Shown: positions 1-11,341, counted from the first letter of the stretch. The stretch: DNA of 64,000 bases from Rheinheimera nanhaiensis E407-8 (GCF_000296695.1 NZ_BAFK01000007.1:113194-177193), one strand, 5' to 3'. Notes: generated by a model from the sequence alone, not told the origin. Numbers and translations: made by a program.

Positions 1-1
1 C

Positions 2-64
2 AGTTTGGCCGGCAAAGCAGAAAGCGCACGTAGCTTTATTATCGGTTACAGCATTAATGAATAG
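2..64 (+). CDS. 3' end of an upstream gene (partial, unidentified)
   Basis: An open frame enters from the left edge and ends in a TAG stop at 62-64. The 20 visible residues end in GYSINE. They are too few to assign a family. The frame overlaps the upstream candidate ATG (57) of the next gene, which supports a coding end here and possibly a common transcript. It could also be chance reading, because only 63 bases are seen. Confidence 0.35.
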   Translation, partial: SLAGKAESARSFIIGYSINE

Positions 65-71
65 GAAAAAT

Positions 72-893
72 ATGTCGTTGCCTGCAAAAGCATTCGCAGT
101 GTTAGTGCTGCTTTTATCGATTGTTTCATGTGGCGAAAGCGCTTCTTATACTGCTGAGTTTTTTACCGATAAACTCAGCGACGGTACTAATGGTCCGCAG
201 CTGAGTGTTATCCCGGCCGGGAAAGGTATTGCCGGTGAAGAATACACTTCTTCCACCGGTTATCTAGGCCCACAGCGCAGCATAAAGACCAGTAAGGCGT
301 TTGCCATAACTCAAGCTGAAATTACTTTCGCGCAATATGATAAGTTTGCCAACGCTACTAATCGCACTTTACCGGACGATAGAGGCTGGGGCCGGGGTGA
401 TATGCCGGTGATTAATGTCAGTTGGATGGACGCTACAGCCTACGCTAAATGGTTAACTGAACAAACTAACCAGTATTACCGTTTACCCTCTGAAACAGAA
501 TGGGAATATGCCGCCCGGGCAGGTACAAAAACAGTGTATTGGTGGGGCGAAGAGTACATTCAGGGTAAAGAACACTGTGATCGCGACATTGGTAATTGTA
601 CAGCCGGCACCGAAGCAGCACAGCCATGGATATCTGGCCGCTATAACGCAAACCCTTATGGCCTGTATGACATGTCATCTAATGTAGCAGAGTGGGTACT
701 GGATTGTGATGATGAAAAAATTCGTTCAGATGATACAACACCGGTAACAACCGGCGATTGTGAATATCGCATTGTCAAAGGTGGCAGTTACTCAGACAGA
801 GCACGCAACACACGATTATCAGCCCGGGATGCTTTATCTATTGATGCTAAATATCCGTCAGTTGGTTTCAGATTGGTAAGGGAAATACACTAA
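72..893 (+). CDS. Formylglycine-generating-enzyme (SUMF1/FGE-sulfatase) domain lipoprotein
   Basis: The protein starts with a lipoprotein signal ending in the lipobox IVSC, so it is probably lipid-anchored in the envelope. The rest is an FGE-sulfatase fold. It has the YRLPSETEWEYAARAG segment, a SNVAEWVLDC segment (usual form GNVWEWV), and the closing GGSY...VGFRLV motif. Proteins of this fold include true formylglycine-generating enzymes, but many bacterial members are non-catalytic structural or binding lipoproteins. I cannot tell which applies. ATG 72 is chosen because AGGA lies at 63-66; ATG 57 is the alternative and overlaps the preceding stop. The stop overlaps the next start by one base (TAATG), so the two genes are probably co-translated. 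Confidence 0.8.
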   Translation: MSLPAKAFAVLVLLLSIVSCGESASYTAEFFTDKLSDGTNGPQLSVIPAGKGIAGEEYTSSTGYLGPQRSIKTSKAFAITQAEITFAQYDKFANATNRTLPDDRGWGRGDMPVINVSWMDATAYAKWLTEQTNQYYRLPSETEWEYAARAGTKTVYWWGEEYIQGKEHCDRDIGNCTAGTEAAQPWISGRYNANPYGLYDMSSNVAEWVLDCDDEKIRSDDTTPVTTGDCEYRIVKGGSYSDRARNTRLSARDALSIDAKYPSVGFRLVREIH

Positions 894-1192
894 TGAAAAC
901 GCTGCTATGCCCTGCCTGCAGAAACAAAGTCAGTTTAAAGCAGGCTGCAGCAACGAAAAAAGTTAACGGTATTTTAATGTTGCAATGCGCTAACTGCCAA
1001 CAATGGAGCCATGAAAACCAGAAGGCGGCAGTGGTAAAAAAACTTGGTTTAATACTACTGATAACCGGCTCAGTGATGGGGTATTTCCAGCTTGGTGGCA
1101 CTATCACAGGTCCACTGATTGCAGTCATCGGCGGCTTAATTGCGGTTACTACACTACTTGCTATACCCAGAGTGATTTATAACGGCACTTAA
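893..1192 (+). CDS. Small zinc-ribbon membrane protein
   Basis: This 99-residue protein opens with CPAC at residues 5-8 and has CANC near residue 33, a four-cysteine arrangement typical of a zinc ribbon. Two hydrophobic segments follow (about 51-68 and 71-90), so it is probably a small inner-membrane protein with a cytoplasmic metal-binding head. The start overlaps the stop of the FGE-like lipoprotein gene by one base, implying translational coupling. I do not recognise a named family. A role next to the lipoprotein is inference from the overlap only. Confidence 0.65.
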   Translation: MKTLLCPACRNKVSLKQAAATKKVNGILMLQCANCQQWSHENQKAAVVKKLGLILLITGSVMGYFQLGGTITGPLIAVIGGLIAVTTLLAIPRVIYNGT

Positions 1193-1220
1193 CGTCTGCT
1201 GGAGTGTGTTCCAGACACTA

Positions 1221-1242
1221 CAAAGGCGCTTTCGCGCCTTTG
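1221..1242 (+). terminator. Hairpin terminator between convergent genes
   Basis: A perfect 9-bp stem (1221-1229 with 1234-1242) encloses a TTTC loop and is followed by TTTA. It lies between the zinc-ribbon gene and the 3' end of rluB on the other strand, so it may stop transcription from both sides. Confidence 0.6.
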
Positions 1243-1252
1243 TTTATGCTGA

Positions 1253-2263
1253 TTAACCCCTGCCTTCGCGGCTGGGCTTTTTGCCGGTAGGCTGGCGCTG
1301 TGGCCGGCCTTTGGGTGTGGCCGGGGTTTTGCGACTTGTCGGCTTTTTGCCTTCTGGCCTAACCGGCTTATCTTCAGCTGGCTTGCGCTCTTTGGGTGTA
1401 CGTGCCGGCGTTTTAGCAGCGATATCGTGCTTACGCACTGCGCGTTTCATGCTGGCCATACGGCGGCGGCGTTCGTCACGGTCTTCCGGTTTTACTAAGG
1501 TAGCCACTTCCGGCGCTAAACTGACTAGCTTACGCAGGTAGTTAACTTCATCCAGCGGGTACTCGGCGTAGCCACCGGCCGGTAAGTGCTTGGGCAGCAG
1601 TAAATCGCCGTAACGTACGCGGATTAAACGGCTGACCACAGCGCCTTGTGATTCCCACATACGGCGCACTTCGCGGTTGCGGCCTTCGGTAAGCACCACA
1701 TGGAACCAGCGGTTGATACCTTCGCCTGGCAGCGCTTTGATTTTCTTGAAGTTGGCTTTACCGTCTTCCAGCTCGACGCCGGTGCGCAGGCGCTGGATCA
1801 TCGCATCGTTAATCTCGCCAAATACCCGTACGGCGTATTCGCGCTCGACTTCAAACTTGGGGTGCATCAAACGGTTAGCTAATTCCCCGTCGGTGGTAAA
1901 CAGCAATAACCCTGAGGTGTTAATATCGAGCCGGCCAATGGCAATCCAGCGCGCGCCTTTAATGTTTGGCAGGCGGGAAAATACCGTTGGCCGCCCTTCC
2001 GGATCGGTACGCGAGCAAATTTCGCCTTCCGGCTTGTGGTAGGCCAGCACGCGGCAAATTTGCTGCTCTTCGCTGGCAATTTGTACCGGGTGGCCATCTA
2101 CACGTACCTGTTGTGTTGAGCTTACGCGATCGCCCAGCGTCGCCGGTTTGCCATCTACCGTTACCCGGCCACTGCTAATCCAGTCTTCCATCTCGCGGCG
2201 CGAGCCTAGGCCTGCGCGGGCTAATACTTTTTGCAGCTTTTCACTGCCGGCTTTTTCACTCAT
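1253..2263 (-). CDS. rluB: 23S rRNA pseudouridine synthase RluB
   Basis: RluB converts a uridine of 23S rRNA (U2605 in E. coli) to pseudouridine. The N-terminus (about residues 8-60) is an S4 RNA-binding domain. The catalytic motif [13 protein letters not shown] is near residue 110, with the catalytic Asp in RLD. A basic, proline- and lysine-rich tail follows from about residue 265, as in other RsuA/RluB-type enzymes. The start is supported by AGGAGA about 9 bases upstream and overlaps the scpB stop by one base. As in E. coli, the gene lies in a cluster with yciO and trpH beside the trp operon. Confidence 0.93.
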   Translation of the reverse strand: MSEKAGSEKLQKVLARAGLGSRREMEDWISSGRVTVDGKPATLGDRVSSTQQVRVDGHPVQIASEEQQICRVLAYHKPEGEICSRTDPEGRPTVFSRLPNIKGARWIAIGRLDINTSGLLLFTTDGELANRLMHPKFEVEREYAVRVFGEINDAMIQRLRTGVELEDGKANFKKIKALPGEGINRWFHVVLTEGRNREVRRMWESQGAVVSRLIRVRYGDLLLPKHLPAGGYAEYPLDEVNYLRKLVSLAPEVATLVKPEDRDERRRRMASMKRAVRKHDIAAKTPARTPKERKPAEDKPVRPEGKKPTSRKTPATPKGRPQRQPTGKKPSREGRG

Positions 2264-2847
2264 TAGTGCAATTCTCCTGTCGTCACGACGGTGTCAGCCA
2301 GATCCAGGCTAATGGCCTGAAATTCCGGCAAGGGCGGTAACTGGTTTAAATGTTTTAAACCAAAGTAATCTAAAAACTCTTTTGTTGTCGCGTATAAGCC
2401 GGGCCGGCCCGGTACTTCTTTATGGCCGACGACCTTTACCCAGCCGCGGTCAAGCAAGGTGCGCATGATCTGGCTGCTCACCGACACACCACGGATATCT
2501 TCTATCTCGCCACGGGTGATCGGTTGGCGGTAAGCTATCAGCGCCAGGGTTTCCAGCACCGCACGCGAATACCGCGGCGAGCGCTCTGGCCACAGCCGGG
2601 CCAAATAATCACTCAGTTCCGGCCGGGTAATAAAGCGGTAACCCGAGGCAGTTTCGGTTAAATTAATGCCGCGGCCGGCGTAGTCTTGTATTAACCGCGC
2701 TAAAGTATCGCTTAAGCGCTTTTTGCTGACATTTAAGCCATCCAGCACTGTGCTTTGTAAATCGTCAGTGCTCAGCGGCTTATCAGCAGCGAAAATAGCC
2801 GCCTCTACCAGCTGTATTAACTGCACGTCATTTATTTTGCCCGCCAT
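2263..2847 (-). CDS. scpB: Segregation and condensation protein B
   Basis: ScpB is a winged-helix subunit that joins ScpA and SMC in the SMC condensin complex for chromosome organisation and segregation. The family core is visible in the segments [11 protein letters not shown] near the N-terminus and [22 protein letters not shown] in the middle, followed by DRGWVKVVG and [10 protein letters not shown]. The length of 194 residues is normal. It overlaps scpA and rluB by one base each (TAATG junctions), so the three genes form one tightly coupled unit. Confidence 0.95.
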   Translation of the reverse strand: MAGKINDVQLIQLVEAAIFAADKPLSTDDLQSTVLDGLNVSKKRLSDTLARLIQDYAGRGINLTETASGYRFITRPELSDYLARLWPERSPRYSRAVLETLALIAYRQPITRGEIEDIRGVSVSSQIMRTLLDRGWVKVVGHKEVPGRPGLYATTKEFLDYFGLKHLNQLPPLPEFQAISLDLADTVVTTGELH

Positions 2848-3683
2848 TATGCCTCAGCGTCCTTTAATTTGACATGAATTTGGCCATAGGCCTCTACCTG
2901 AATAATTTCCACCAGCTTTTCTTTGGTTAGCTCCAGCATGGCTAAAAAGGTCACCACTACGCCCTCACGGCCTTCTGTTACATCAAAACAGGCCGAAAAC
3001 GCCAGGTAACCCTGGTGCGCGCTTAATAAATCCAGAATACGGCTCATGCGCTCGCGGGTCGATAAATGCTCGCGTTTAATATGGTGGTGCTGAAAATCCT
3101 TCGCCCGTTTGACAATATCTTTTAGCGCCAGCGTCAGCTCAGCTAAATCCACATCCGGCAATATCAGCAGCGGGGCAAAATTATCGGCCAGCGCAGCAGT
3201 AGCGTTAAAATGATCGCGCTCATCACGCGGCAGGCTGTCCAGCTCTGTCGCCGCCTGTTTAAATACTTCATATTCCTGCAAGCGGCGGATAAGCTCGGCG
3301 CGCGGGTCGGTCTCTTCTTCTTCGCTATGGCTGTGCCGTGGCAGTAATAAACGCGATTTAATCTCGGCCAACATAGCGGCCATCACTAAATACTCGGCCG
3401 CCAGCTCAAAATTCAGCCCCTGCATTAAGTCGATATATTCCATATATTGCAGGGTAATTTCGTTTACCGGCAAATCGACAATATCAAACTTATGCTTGCG
3501 GATTAAATACAGCAAAAAATCCAGCGGGCCTTCAAAGGCATCCAGCAGTATTTCCAGCGCGTCGGGCGGAATATATAAGTCTTCCGGCCGCTCCAGCACC
3601 GCTTCGCCGCGCACAAAGGCCAGCGGTAGTGGTTGTTGTACCGTTAAACTGTCTGGTACGCCGTTAGGCAGAGTATCGCTCAA
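2847..3683 (-). CDS. scpA: Segregation and condensation protein A
   Basis: ScpA is the kleisin of the bacterial SMC complex. The hallmark EGPLDFLLYLIRKHKFDI lies near residues 50-67, followed by the helical region with LAAEYLVMAAMLAEIKSRLLLP. The C-terminal winged helix includes VVVTFLAMLELTKEKLVEIIQ. Length (278) is normal. The first in-frame start is TTG at 3683, with only a weak GAG-type ribosome site and 15 bases after the yciO stop. I see no better ATG before the conserved core, so the TTG start is probable but unproven. The presence of ScpAB implies an SMC-type rather than MukBEF condensin. Confidence 0.93.
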   Translation of the reverse strand: MSDTLPNGVPDSLTVQQPLPLAFVRGEAVLERPEDLYIPPDALEILLDAFEGPLDFLLYLIRKHKFDIVDLPVNEITLQYMEYIDLMQGLNFELAAEYLVMAAMLAEIKSRLLLPRHSHSEEEETDPRAELIRRLQEYEVFKQAATELDSLPRDERDHFNATAALADNFAPLLILPDVDLAELTLALKDIVKRAKDFQHHHIKREHLSTRERMSRILDLLSAHQGYLAFSACFDVTEGREGVVVTFLAMLELTKEKLVEIIQVEAYGQIHVKLKDAEA

Positions 3684-3698
3684 AGTGTTATCTCAGCT

Positions 3699-4319
3699 TT
3701 AGCGAAATGGCGCGCTATCGCCACGGCCTTCGCGGACGATCAACGGCTCGTCTTCAGATAAGTCGACCACCGTAGTGGGCGCCTCACCAATTACGCCACC
3801 GTGCATTATCAGGTCGACCTGTTTTTCCAGGCGGGCACGCATCTCTTCCGGATCGCTTTCAGCAAACTCCTCGCCGGGCAAAATCAGGCTGGTGGTCAGT
3901 AGCGGCTCACCCAACTCAGCAAGTAGCGCCAGGGCAATTTTATGCTCGGGAATACGCAGGCCGATAGTTTTCTTTTTCTCGTTTAACAAGCGCTTAGGCA
4001 GCTCTTTAGTGCCGCGCAAAATAAAGGTATAAGCGCCCGGCGTGTTGTTTTTGATCAGCCGAAAGGCGGTATTTTCAACCTTGGCATAGGCTGATAACTC
4101 CGATAAGTCACGGCACATCAGGGTAAAATGGTGCTCACCACTGATCTGACGGATTTGCAATATCCGCTCCATCGCATTTTTATCGCCGACATGGCAGCCC
4201 AGCGCATAGCCGCTGTCGGTCGGCAGTATCACTACACCACCTTGCTGAATAATCTGCACCGCTTGCTTTAACAGGCGTTGCTGAGGGGTTTCCGGGTGAA
4301 TATGAAAAAATTGGCTCAT
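3699..4319 (-). CDS. yciO: YciO/YrdC/Sua5-family L-threonylcarbamoyladenylate synthase-like protein
   Basis: The protein belongs to the Sua5/YrdC/YciO fold. It carries the QIIQQGGVVILPTDSGYALG segment and KRLLNEKKKTIGLRIPEH, the nucleotide and threonine-binding core. Family members make threonylcarbamoyl-AMP for the tRNA t6A modification. Location between scpA and trpH matches E. coli yciO rather than tsaC/yrdC, so it is called the YciO paralogue, whose own role is less certain. Length (206) fits. The ribosome site is weak (AAGAAGAA). Confidence 0.88.
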   Translation of the reverse strand: MSQFFHIHPETPQQRLLKQAVQIIQQGGVVILPTDSGYALGCHVGDKNAMERILQIRQISGEHHFTLMCRDLSELSAYAKVENTAFRLIKNNTPGAYTFILRGTKELPKRLLNEKKKTIGLRIPEHKIALALLAELGEPLLTTSLILPGEEFAESDPEEMRARLEKQVDLIMHGGVIGEAPTTVVDLSEDEPLIVREGRGDSAPFR

Positions 4320-4357
4320 TGTTATTCTTCTTAAGTTGTTTATTACAACAGCTGACG

Positions 4358-5203
4358 TCAGGCACTGGCTGGCAGCGGCCAGTTAGCCCATATTGGGGTA
4401 ACATCGTCGGTTAAATATAGGTTTTTTCCGATATCATTCCAAGTTGTGGCCTGATGAAAGTCTGACCCGACCGATGCCGTTAAACCGTGCAGCTGGCACA
4501 GCGCCCACAGCTCACGCTTTTGCACTGGTGTTTGCTGTGGCGAGATAATTTCTATCGCGTCACCACCGGCGGCTGCGAATTGCTCGGCCAGCCGTTTTAC
4601 CCATTTGGTGGTGAGTTTGTATTTCAGCGGATGCGCCAGCACGGCGACACCACCGGCGGCGTGGATCCAGGCAATCGCCTCGCTCATCTCTACCCAGTTA
4701 TTTGGCACATAACCAATTTTGCCGCGGCCTAAGTACTTTTTAAATACGCCATCCATAGTACTGGCTTTGCCGATACTGACCAGGTGGCGGGCAAAATGGG
4801 TGCGGGTCAGTGCAGCGCCATTGGCCAGCTTAAGTACGGCCGGCAACACATCCGGAATTTGGCTTTTTTCCAACCTTCGCGCCATTTCTTCTGCCCGCGC
4901 CACGCGGGCCTGGCGCTGCGTGTCCAGCCTGGCTAAAAACTGCGCACAGTCTGGGTTAATATTTAAACCAACAATATGAATTTCCAGCTGCTGCCAGCTG
5001 GTGGAAATTTCCACGCCGTTAATCAGCTTAAGCGGCAATTGCAGCTCATGAATAGCCTGCCGGGCAGCCGCTAAGCCGGCTACGGTGTCATGGTCGGTAA
5101 TCGCCAGCACATCCACGCCTTTCTCTGCAGCGCGCATTACCAGTTCAGAGGGCGATAACACGCCGTCAGAGCAATGGGTATGGCTGTGTAAATCAATTTT
5201 CAT
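4358..5203 (-). CDS. trpH: PHP-domain phosphoesterase TrpH/RNase AM
   Basis: This is a PHP-family metal-dependent phosphoesterase. The first metal-binding motif, DLHSHTHCSDG, is at residues 3-13. ITDHDTVAG follows near residue 35, and the later motifs include AVLAHPLKY and VGSDFHQ. The E. coli orthologue (YciV/TrpH/RNase AM) is a 5'-3' exonuclease acting on short RNA and trimming rRNA 5' ends. ATG 5203 is preferred because GAGG lies about 6 bases upstream; the GTG at 5209 would sit on that site. It is transcribed divergently from the trp operon and leads the yciO-scpA-scpB-rluB cluster. Confidence 0.9.
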   Translation of the reverse strand: MKIDLHSHTHCSDGVLSPSELVMRAAEKGVDVLAITDHDTVAGLAAARQAIHELQLPLKLINGVEISTSWQQLEIHIVGLNINPDCAQFLARLDTQRQARVARAEEMARRLEKSQIPDVLPAVLKLANGAALTRTHFARHLVSIGKASTMDGVFKKYLGRGKIGYVPNNWVEMSEAIAWIHAAGGVAVLAHPLKYKLTTKWVKRLAEQFAAAGGDAIEIISPQQTPVQKRELWALCQLHGLTASVGSDFHQATTWNDIGKNLYLTDDVTPIWANWPLPASA

Positions 5204-5314
5204 TTGCACCTCAAATTAAGGCAGCTATTGTCGCACAGGCGGCGTATATCACAAAATTCAACAGCCATCTGGCCGCTTATACGCTTTTATTTCTGCGTTA
5301 TAACAAATAACCAC

Positions 5315-5344
5315 TTGACGCCCGCTACCGTTTTGCGGTTTTAT
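5315..5344 (+). promoter_or_regulatory. Predicted trp operon promoter
   Basis: A -35 element TTGACG (5315-5320) and a -10-like TTTTAT (5339-5344) are separated by 18 bases, about 33 bases before the trpL start. The -10 element is a weak match. I found no ACTAGT-type TrpR operator overlapping it. Confidence 0.55.
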
Positions 5345-5376
5345 GTAGCGCAGATAACACGAGGTAATTAAAGCCA

Positions 5377-5442
5377 ATGCAATTTACAACAACCCTTAAG
5401 CTGACTAACTGGTGGTGGCACATTCCCAACGGGCGTGTGTAG
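5377..5442 (+). CDS. trpL: trp operon leader peptide TrpL
   Basis: This is a 21-residue open frame from ATG 5377 to TAG 5440-5442, with GAGG at 5361-5364 upstream. It has three consecutive Trp codons (5410-5418), the hallmark of a leader peptide that senses charged tRNA-Trp. The codons after the Trp run (Asn-Gly-Arg, 5428-5436) contain AACGGGC, which can pair with GCCCGTT of the terminator's left arm (5469-5475). The end of the coding region is therefore also the antiterminator strand. A ribosome stalled at the Trp codons leaves this strand free; one that reaches the stop covers it. The peptide itself needs no function. Confidence 0.92.
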   Translation: MQFTTTLKLTNWWWHIPNGRV

Positions 5443-5459
5443 GCGTTGTATTCGCTTTA

Positions 5460-7149
<1,690 letters not shown>

Positions 7150-7152
7150 CAG

Positions 7153-7737
7153 ATGGCAGTGATTTATTTGCTCGATAATATCGACTCGTTTACCTACAAC
7201 CTGGTCGATGAATTTGCCCAATTGGGTTATCAGCTGAAACTGTATCGCAATACAGTACCGGCAGACTATATCTACCAGCAAATGTGCAGTGAAACTGAGC
7301 CTGTACTACTGGTGTTGTCACCTGGCCCGGGCAGCCCGTCTGAGGCTGGTTGTATGCCAGAGCTGCTCAGGCTGTGTGAAACCAGGTTTGCCGTACTGGG
7401 CATTTGTTTGGGCCATCAGGCCATAGTAGAACACTTTGGCGGAGTGGTCGGCCGCGCCGGTGAAACCGTACATGGTAAAACGGCTGCTATTAACCTGCAG
7501 CCGCATACGGTGTTTAATGGCTTACCCAAGCCGTTTTTGGTGGCGCGCTATCACTCGTTAATGGCCACCGAAATGCCCAATGCCTTAACACTACTGGCCA
7601 GTGATCGGCATATCCCGATGGCGGTGATCAATGAAGATAAGCGCATGCTGGGCTTTCAGTTTCACCCCGAGTCTATTCTGACCACCCTGGGTAAGCCTTT
7701 GCTAAAAAACAGTATTGATTATTTATTGCGAGACTGA
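7153..7737 (+). CDS. trpG: Anthranilate synthase glutamine amidotransferase component
   Basis: TrpG is the class I glutamine amidotransferase that feeds ammonia to TrpE. The nucleophile Cys lies in LGICLGHQAI, and the His and Glu of the triad are in FHPES near the C-terminus. LLDNIDSFTYNL at the N-terminus is typical. It is a free-standing 194-residue protein, unlike E. coli where TrpG is fused to TrpD. It follows trpE by 3 bases and precedes trpD by 2 bases. Confidence 0.96.
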   Translation: MAVIYLLDNIDSFTYNLVDEFAQLGYQLKLYRNTVPADYIYQQMCSETEPVLLVLSPGPGSPSEAGCMPELLRLCETRFAVLGICLGHQAIVEHFGGVVGRAGETVHGKTAAINLQPHTVFNGLPKPFLVARYHSLMATEMPNALTLLASDRHIPMAVINEDKRMLGFQFHPESILTTLGKPLLKNSIDYLLRD

Positions 7738-7739
7738 CG

Positions 7740-8774
7740 ATGACAGATCCAATTTTAGCCACCGTACAGCACAGCTTAACCGGCCAGCCACTGAGCTTTA
7801 ACCAGGCCGAGCAGTTTTTTAGCGCTGTGGTGCAAGGCGCAGTAGAGCCGGTGCACCTGACCGCGCTGTTGGTCGCGCTTAAAATGCGCGGCGAAACCGC
7901 TGATGAAATTGCCGGCGCCGCCAGTGCGCTGCGCGCCGCTGCTAAAGCGTTTCCCCAACCGGTAAGCGGCAGTATCGACTGTTGCGGCACCGGTGGTGAT
8001 GGCAGCAATACCATTAATATTTCCTCTACCGCGGCCATAGTTGGCGCAGCCATGGGCCTTAAGGTGGTAAAACACGGTAACCGCAGCGTGTCATCACGCT
8101 CCGGCTCGGCCGATTTACTCGAGCAGCTGGGCATTAATATTCAGATGGCGCCTGAGCAGGCCTTGGCCGCGCTTGCGCAAACCGGCTGCAGCTTTTTATT
8201 TGCGCCGCTGTATCATGCCGGTATTAAGCACGCGATGCCGGTGCGCAATGCACTAAAAAGCCGCACCCTGTTTAACCTGTTAGGCCCGCTGGTTAACCCG
8301 GCGGCACCGGATTATCAACTGCTGGGCGTGTACGACCCCAAACTGTGCCGCGTGATGGCGCAGGCGCTAAAACAACTGGGGGTAAAACGCGCCTGGGTAG
8401 TGCACGGCAGTGGCTGTGATGAAGTGGCGCTGCACGGCAATACTTATGTCTGTGAGTTAAAAGACGGCGAGCTGAACGAATTTAACCTGACACCGGATGA
8501 TTTCGGCGTAAGCCAGATGCCATTAAGCGCCCTGGCCGGCGGCGAGCCTGCAGAAAACGCCGCCGCGACGCTAGCCATTTTACAGGGCGAAGGCCAAAAC
8601 GCGCATAAGGCCGCCGTGGCAATAAACGTGGCAGCCATGCTGAAAATTGCCGGCATGGGTGACGATTTAAAAGTAAACACCCGCGCCGTGCTGGAGCTTT
8701 TAGGCAGCGCCAAAGCCTTTGATACCCTAACCCGTTTTAAGCATTGCAGCCAGCAGGAGGTCACGCATGGCTGA
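7740..8774 (+). CDS. trpD: Anthranilate phosphoribosyltransferase
   Basis: TrpD joins anthranilate to PRPP to give phosphoribosylanthranilate. The PRPP-binding loop GTGGDGSNTINIS lies near residues 83-95, and KHGNRSVSSRSGSADLLE follows. The long conserved segment with KSRTLFNLLGPLVNP is present. Length (344) fits the stand-alone enzyme. Its 3' end overlaps trpCF by 8 bases (ATGGCTGA). Confidence 0.97.
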   Translation: MTDPILATVQHSLTGQPLSFNQAEQFFSAVVQGAVEPVHLTALLVALKMRGETADEIAGAASALRAAAKAFPQPVSGSIDCCGTGGDGSNTINISSTAAIVGAAMGLKVVKHGNRSVSSRSGSADLLEQLGINIQMAPEQALAALAQTGCSFLFAPLYHAGIKHAMPVRNALKSRTLFNLLGPLVNPAAPDYQLLGVYDPKLCRVMAQALKQLGVKRAWVVHGSGCDEVALHGNTYVCELKDGELNEFNLTPDDFGVSQMPLSALAGGEPAENAAATLAILQGEGQNAHKAAVAINVAAMLKIAGMGDDLKVNTRAVLELLGSAKAFDTLTRFKHCSQQEVTHG

Positions 8775-10158
8775 GCCTATGCCGAATGTACTGGCGAAAA
8801 TCGTTGCGCATAAACGCGAGGAAGTGGCCGGGCTTAAACAGCGACAGCCGCTATCTGGCTTTATCAGTGAAGTAACACCTACTGAGCGCGATTTTCTCGC
8901 TGCACTGAAAAAAGCCGGGCCGCGCTTTATTTTAGAGTGTAAAAAAGCCTCGCCGTCCAAAGGCCTCATTCGCGCCGAGTTTAATCTGCATGAGCTGGCC
9001 TTGGTATACGGCCAATACGCTGATTGCATCTCGGTATTAACCGATGAGAAATTCTTTCAGGGCAAGTATGACTATCTGCGCACCATGCGCGGCCTGGTTG
9101 ACAAACCACTACTGCATAAAGACTTTATTATCGACAGCTACCAGATCTATTTAGGCCGCCACTGCGGCGCCGATGCGGTATTGTTAATGTTGTCAGTGCT
9201 GAATGATGACGAATATCGCGAGCTTGCCGCCACCGCCGCTAAGCTTAATATGACGGTGCTCACGGAAGTGAGCAACGAAGCAGAAACGCTGCGTGCGGTG
9301 GCGCTTAATGCCGGGCTTATCGGCATTAATAACCGCAATCTGCGCGATCTCAGTACCAATTTAGACACCAGCTTTGAACTGGCCAAACTGATCCCAGAGG
9401 ACAGGACGGTAGTATCCGAATCCGGTATTTACACCAACCAGCAAGTGCGGCAGTTAGCTAAAGTAGCCGATGCCTTTTTGATTGGCAGCTCGTTAATGGC
9501 GCAGCAGGATTTAGCCGCCGCTACGCGCAAACTGGTACTGGGCGAGCATAAAGTCTGTGGTTTAACCCGGCCGCAAGATGCCGCAGCAGCCTTTGCTGGC
9601 GGCGCTTATTACGGCGGCTTAATTTTTTATCCGCCATCGCCTCGTTATGTTACGCCTGAGCAGGCGCAACAGGTGCAGCACGGCGCGCCACTGCATTATG
9701 TGGGTGTATTTGTTAATGCTGAGCCTGCCGAAATCGCCCGCCTGGCGCATAAGTTAACGCTTAGCGCGGTGCAGCTGCATGGCGACGAAGATGACCGCTA
9801 TATCAGCGCGTTAAAACCCTTATTGCCGACTGAGTGTCAGCTGTGGAAAGCCTATCGGGTCAAAGATGAATTGCCTGCATTTACCTCTTATGCCGATCGT
9901 ATCTTGCTCGATGCCTATCATCCAACACAGCACGGTGGCAGTGGCCTGAGCTTTAACTGGCAGCTGCTGGTAGAACATAGCGCCAGTCAACCGATTATGC
10001 TGGCAGGCGGTTTAAACAGTGACAATTGCCTGGCGGCGGCGTGCTTGCCGGTAGCCGGGCTCGATTTCAATTCAGGGCTGGAAAGCGCACCAGGCATTAA
10101 AGATGCGGCGAAGATCCGGTCAGCTTTTACACTATTACGGGAGTTTCACCATGAGTGA
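8767..10158 (+). CDS. trpCF: Bifunctional indole-3-glycerol-phosphate synthase / phosphoribosylanthranilate isomerase
   Basis: This is a two-domain TIM-barrel fusion. Residues 1 to about 255 form TrpC, with [13 protein letters not shown] and the HKDFIID strand. Residues from about 260 on form TrpF, starting at [11 protein letters not shown] and including [12 protein letters not shown] and the late QLHGDEDD strand. The two domains catalyse consecutive steps, TrpF then TrpC, giving indole-3-glycerol phosphate. The same fusion occurs in E. coli. The start overlaps trpD, and the stop overlaps trpB, each by 8 bases. Confidence 0.97.
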   Translation: MAEPMPNVLAKIVAHKREEVAGLKQRQPLSGFISEVTPTERDFLAALKKAGPRFILECKKASPSKGLIRAEFNLHELALVYGQYADCISVLTDEKFFQGKYDYLRTMRGLVDKPLLHKDFIIDSYQIYLGRHCGADAVLLMLSVLNDDEYRELAATAAKLNMTVLTEVSNEAETLRAVALNAGLIGINNRNLRDLSTNLDTSFELAKLIPEDRTVVSESGIYTNQQVRQLAKVADAFLIGSSLMAQQDLAAATRKLVLGEHKVCGLTRPQDAAAAFAGGAYYGGLIFYPPSPRYVTPEQAQQVQHGAPLHYVGVFVNAEPAEIARLAHKLTLSAVQLHGDEDDRYISALKPLLPTECQLWKAYRVKDELPAFTSYADRILLDAYHPTQHGGSGLSFNWQLLVEHSASQPIMLAGGLNSDNCLAAACLPVAGLDFNSGLESAPGIKDAAKIRSAFTLLREFHHE

Positions 10159-11341
10159 GCTAAAACTTAACCCTTATTTTGGCCAGTACGGCGGCATGTT
10201 TGTGCCACAACTGCTGGTGCCGGCACTTAAACAGCTGGAGCAAGCCTATGTGGATGCGCTGCAAGATCCGGCCTTTGATGCTGAGTTCCAGCAGCTTCTG
10301 ACCGAATATGCCGGCCGGCCAACACCATTAACGCTGTGCCGTAATATTTCACCCAATCCGCTGGTGAAAATTTACCTAAAACGTGAAGACTTACTGCACG
10401 GCGGCGCGCATAAAACCAATCAGGTGTTAGGCCAGGCGCTACTCACCAAACGCATGGGCAAACAAGAAGTGATCGCCGAAACCGGCGCCGGCCAGCATGG
10501 TGTGGCCACGGCCTTAGCCTGTGCGTTACTGGGCTTAAAATGCCGCATTTATATGGGCGCCAAAGATATTGAACGTCAGCAGCCGAATGTGTTTCGCATG
10601 AAGCTGATGGGCGCCACTGTTATTCCGGTTACCAGCGGCAGCGGCACCTTAAAAGATGCGGTAAACGAAGCGATGCGCGACTGGTCTGCCACCTACGATA
10701 CCACGCACTATATGCTGGGCACGGCGGCCGGCCCGCACCCGTTCCCCACCATAGTACGGGATTTTCAAAAAATGATTGGCGAAGAAGCCAAACAGCAAAT
10801 TGTTAAAGCCGAAGGTAAATTACCCGATGCAGTAATTGCCTGTGTCGGCGGCGGCTCTAATGCCATTGGTATCTTTGCCGATTTTATTGCTGAAGAGGGC
10901 GTTAAACTGATTGGCGTAGAGCCCGGCGGTAAAGGCATTAGCACCCATCAGCACGGCGCGGCACTGTCTACCGGCAGCTATGGTATTTTACACGGCGCCT
11001 ACACGGCCATTATGCAAACCAGCGATGGCCAGATTGAAGAGTCGTACTCGATATCTGCCGGCCTCGACTACCCGGCAGTGGGCCCACAGCACACTTATTT
11101 GCAGCAAAGCGGCCGCGCTGAATATGTTGCGATAAACGACGATGAAGCCCTGGCGGCGTTTCAGCAGCTGGCAAAAAGTGAAGGTATTATACCGGCGCTG
11201 GAAAGCTCACATGCGCTGGCCTATGCACTGAAACTGGCAGAGCAAGCCACTGAGCCTACAGTGTTACTGGTAAATTTATCCGGCCGCGGCGATAAAGATT
11301 TAGCCCATGTGCACAGCGTATTAGCAGGAGGCCAGTTATGA
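10151..11341 (+). CDS. trpB: Tryptophan synthase beta subunit
   Basis: TrpB is the PLP-dependent subunit that condenses indole with serine. The PLP lysine lies in [12 protein letters not shown], and the phosphate-binding GGGSNAIG loop is in the middle. The start at 10151 gives a 396-residue protein beginning [15 protein letters not shown], which fits the family. GGAG lies about 7 bases upstream, and the earlier in-frame start would add an unrelated N-terminus. The gene overlaps trpCF by 8 bases and trpA by 4 (ATGA). Confidence 0.97.
   Translation: MSELKLNPYFGQYGGMFVPQLLVPALKQLEQAYVDALQDPAFDAEFQQLLTEYAGRPTPLTLCRNISPNPLVKIYLKREDLLHGGAHKTNQVLGQALLTKRMGKQEVIAETGAGQHGVATALACALLGLKCRIYMGAKDIERQQPNVFRMKLMGATVIPVTSGSGTLKDAVNEAMRDWSATYDTTHYMLGTAAGPHPFPTIVRDFQKMIGEEAKQQIVKAEGKLPDAVIACVGGGSNAIGIFADFIAEEGVKLIGVEPGGKGISTHQHGAALSTGSYGILHGAYTAIMQTSDGQIEESYSISAGLDYPAVGPQHTYLQQSGRAEYVAINDDEALAAFQQLAKSEGIIPALESSHALAYALKLAEQATEPTVLLVNLSGRGDKDLAHVHSVLAGGQL

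Noticed and set aside
5209..5376. TrpR operator in the trpH-trpL gap
   Set aside because: No ACTAGT-type palindrome overlaps the predicted promoter. Only the attenuator is supported.
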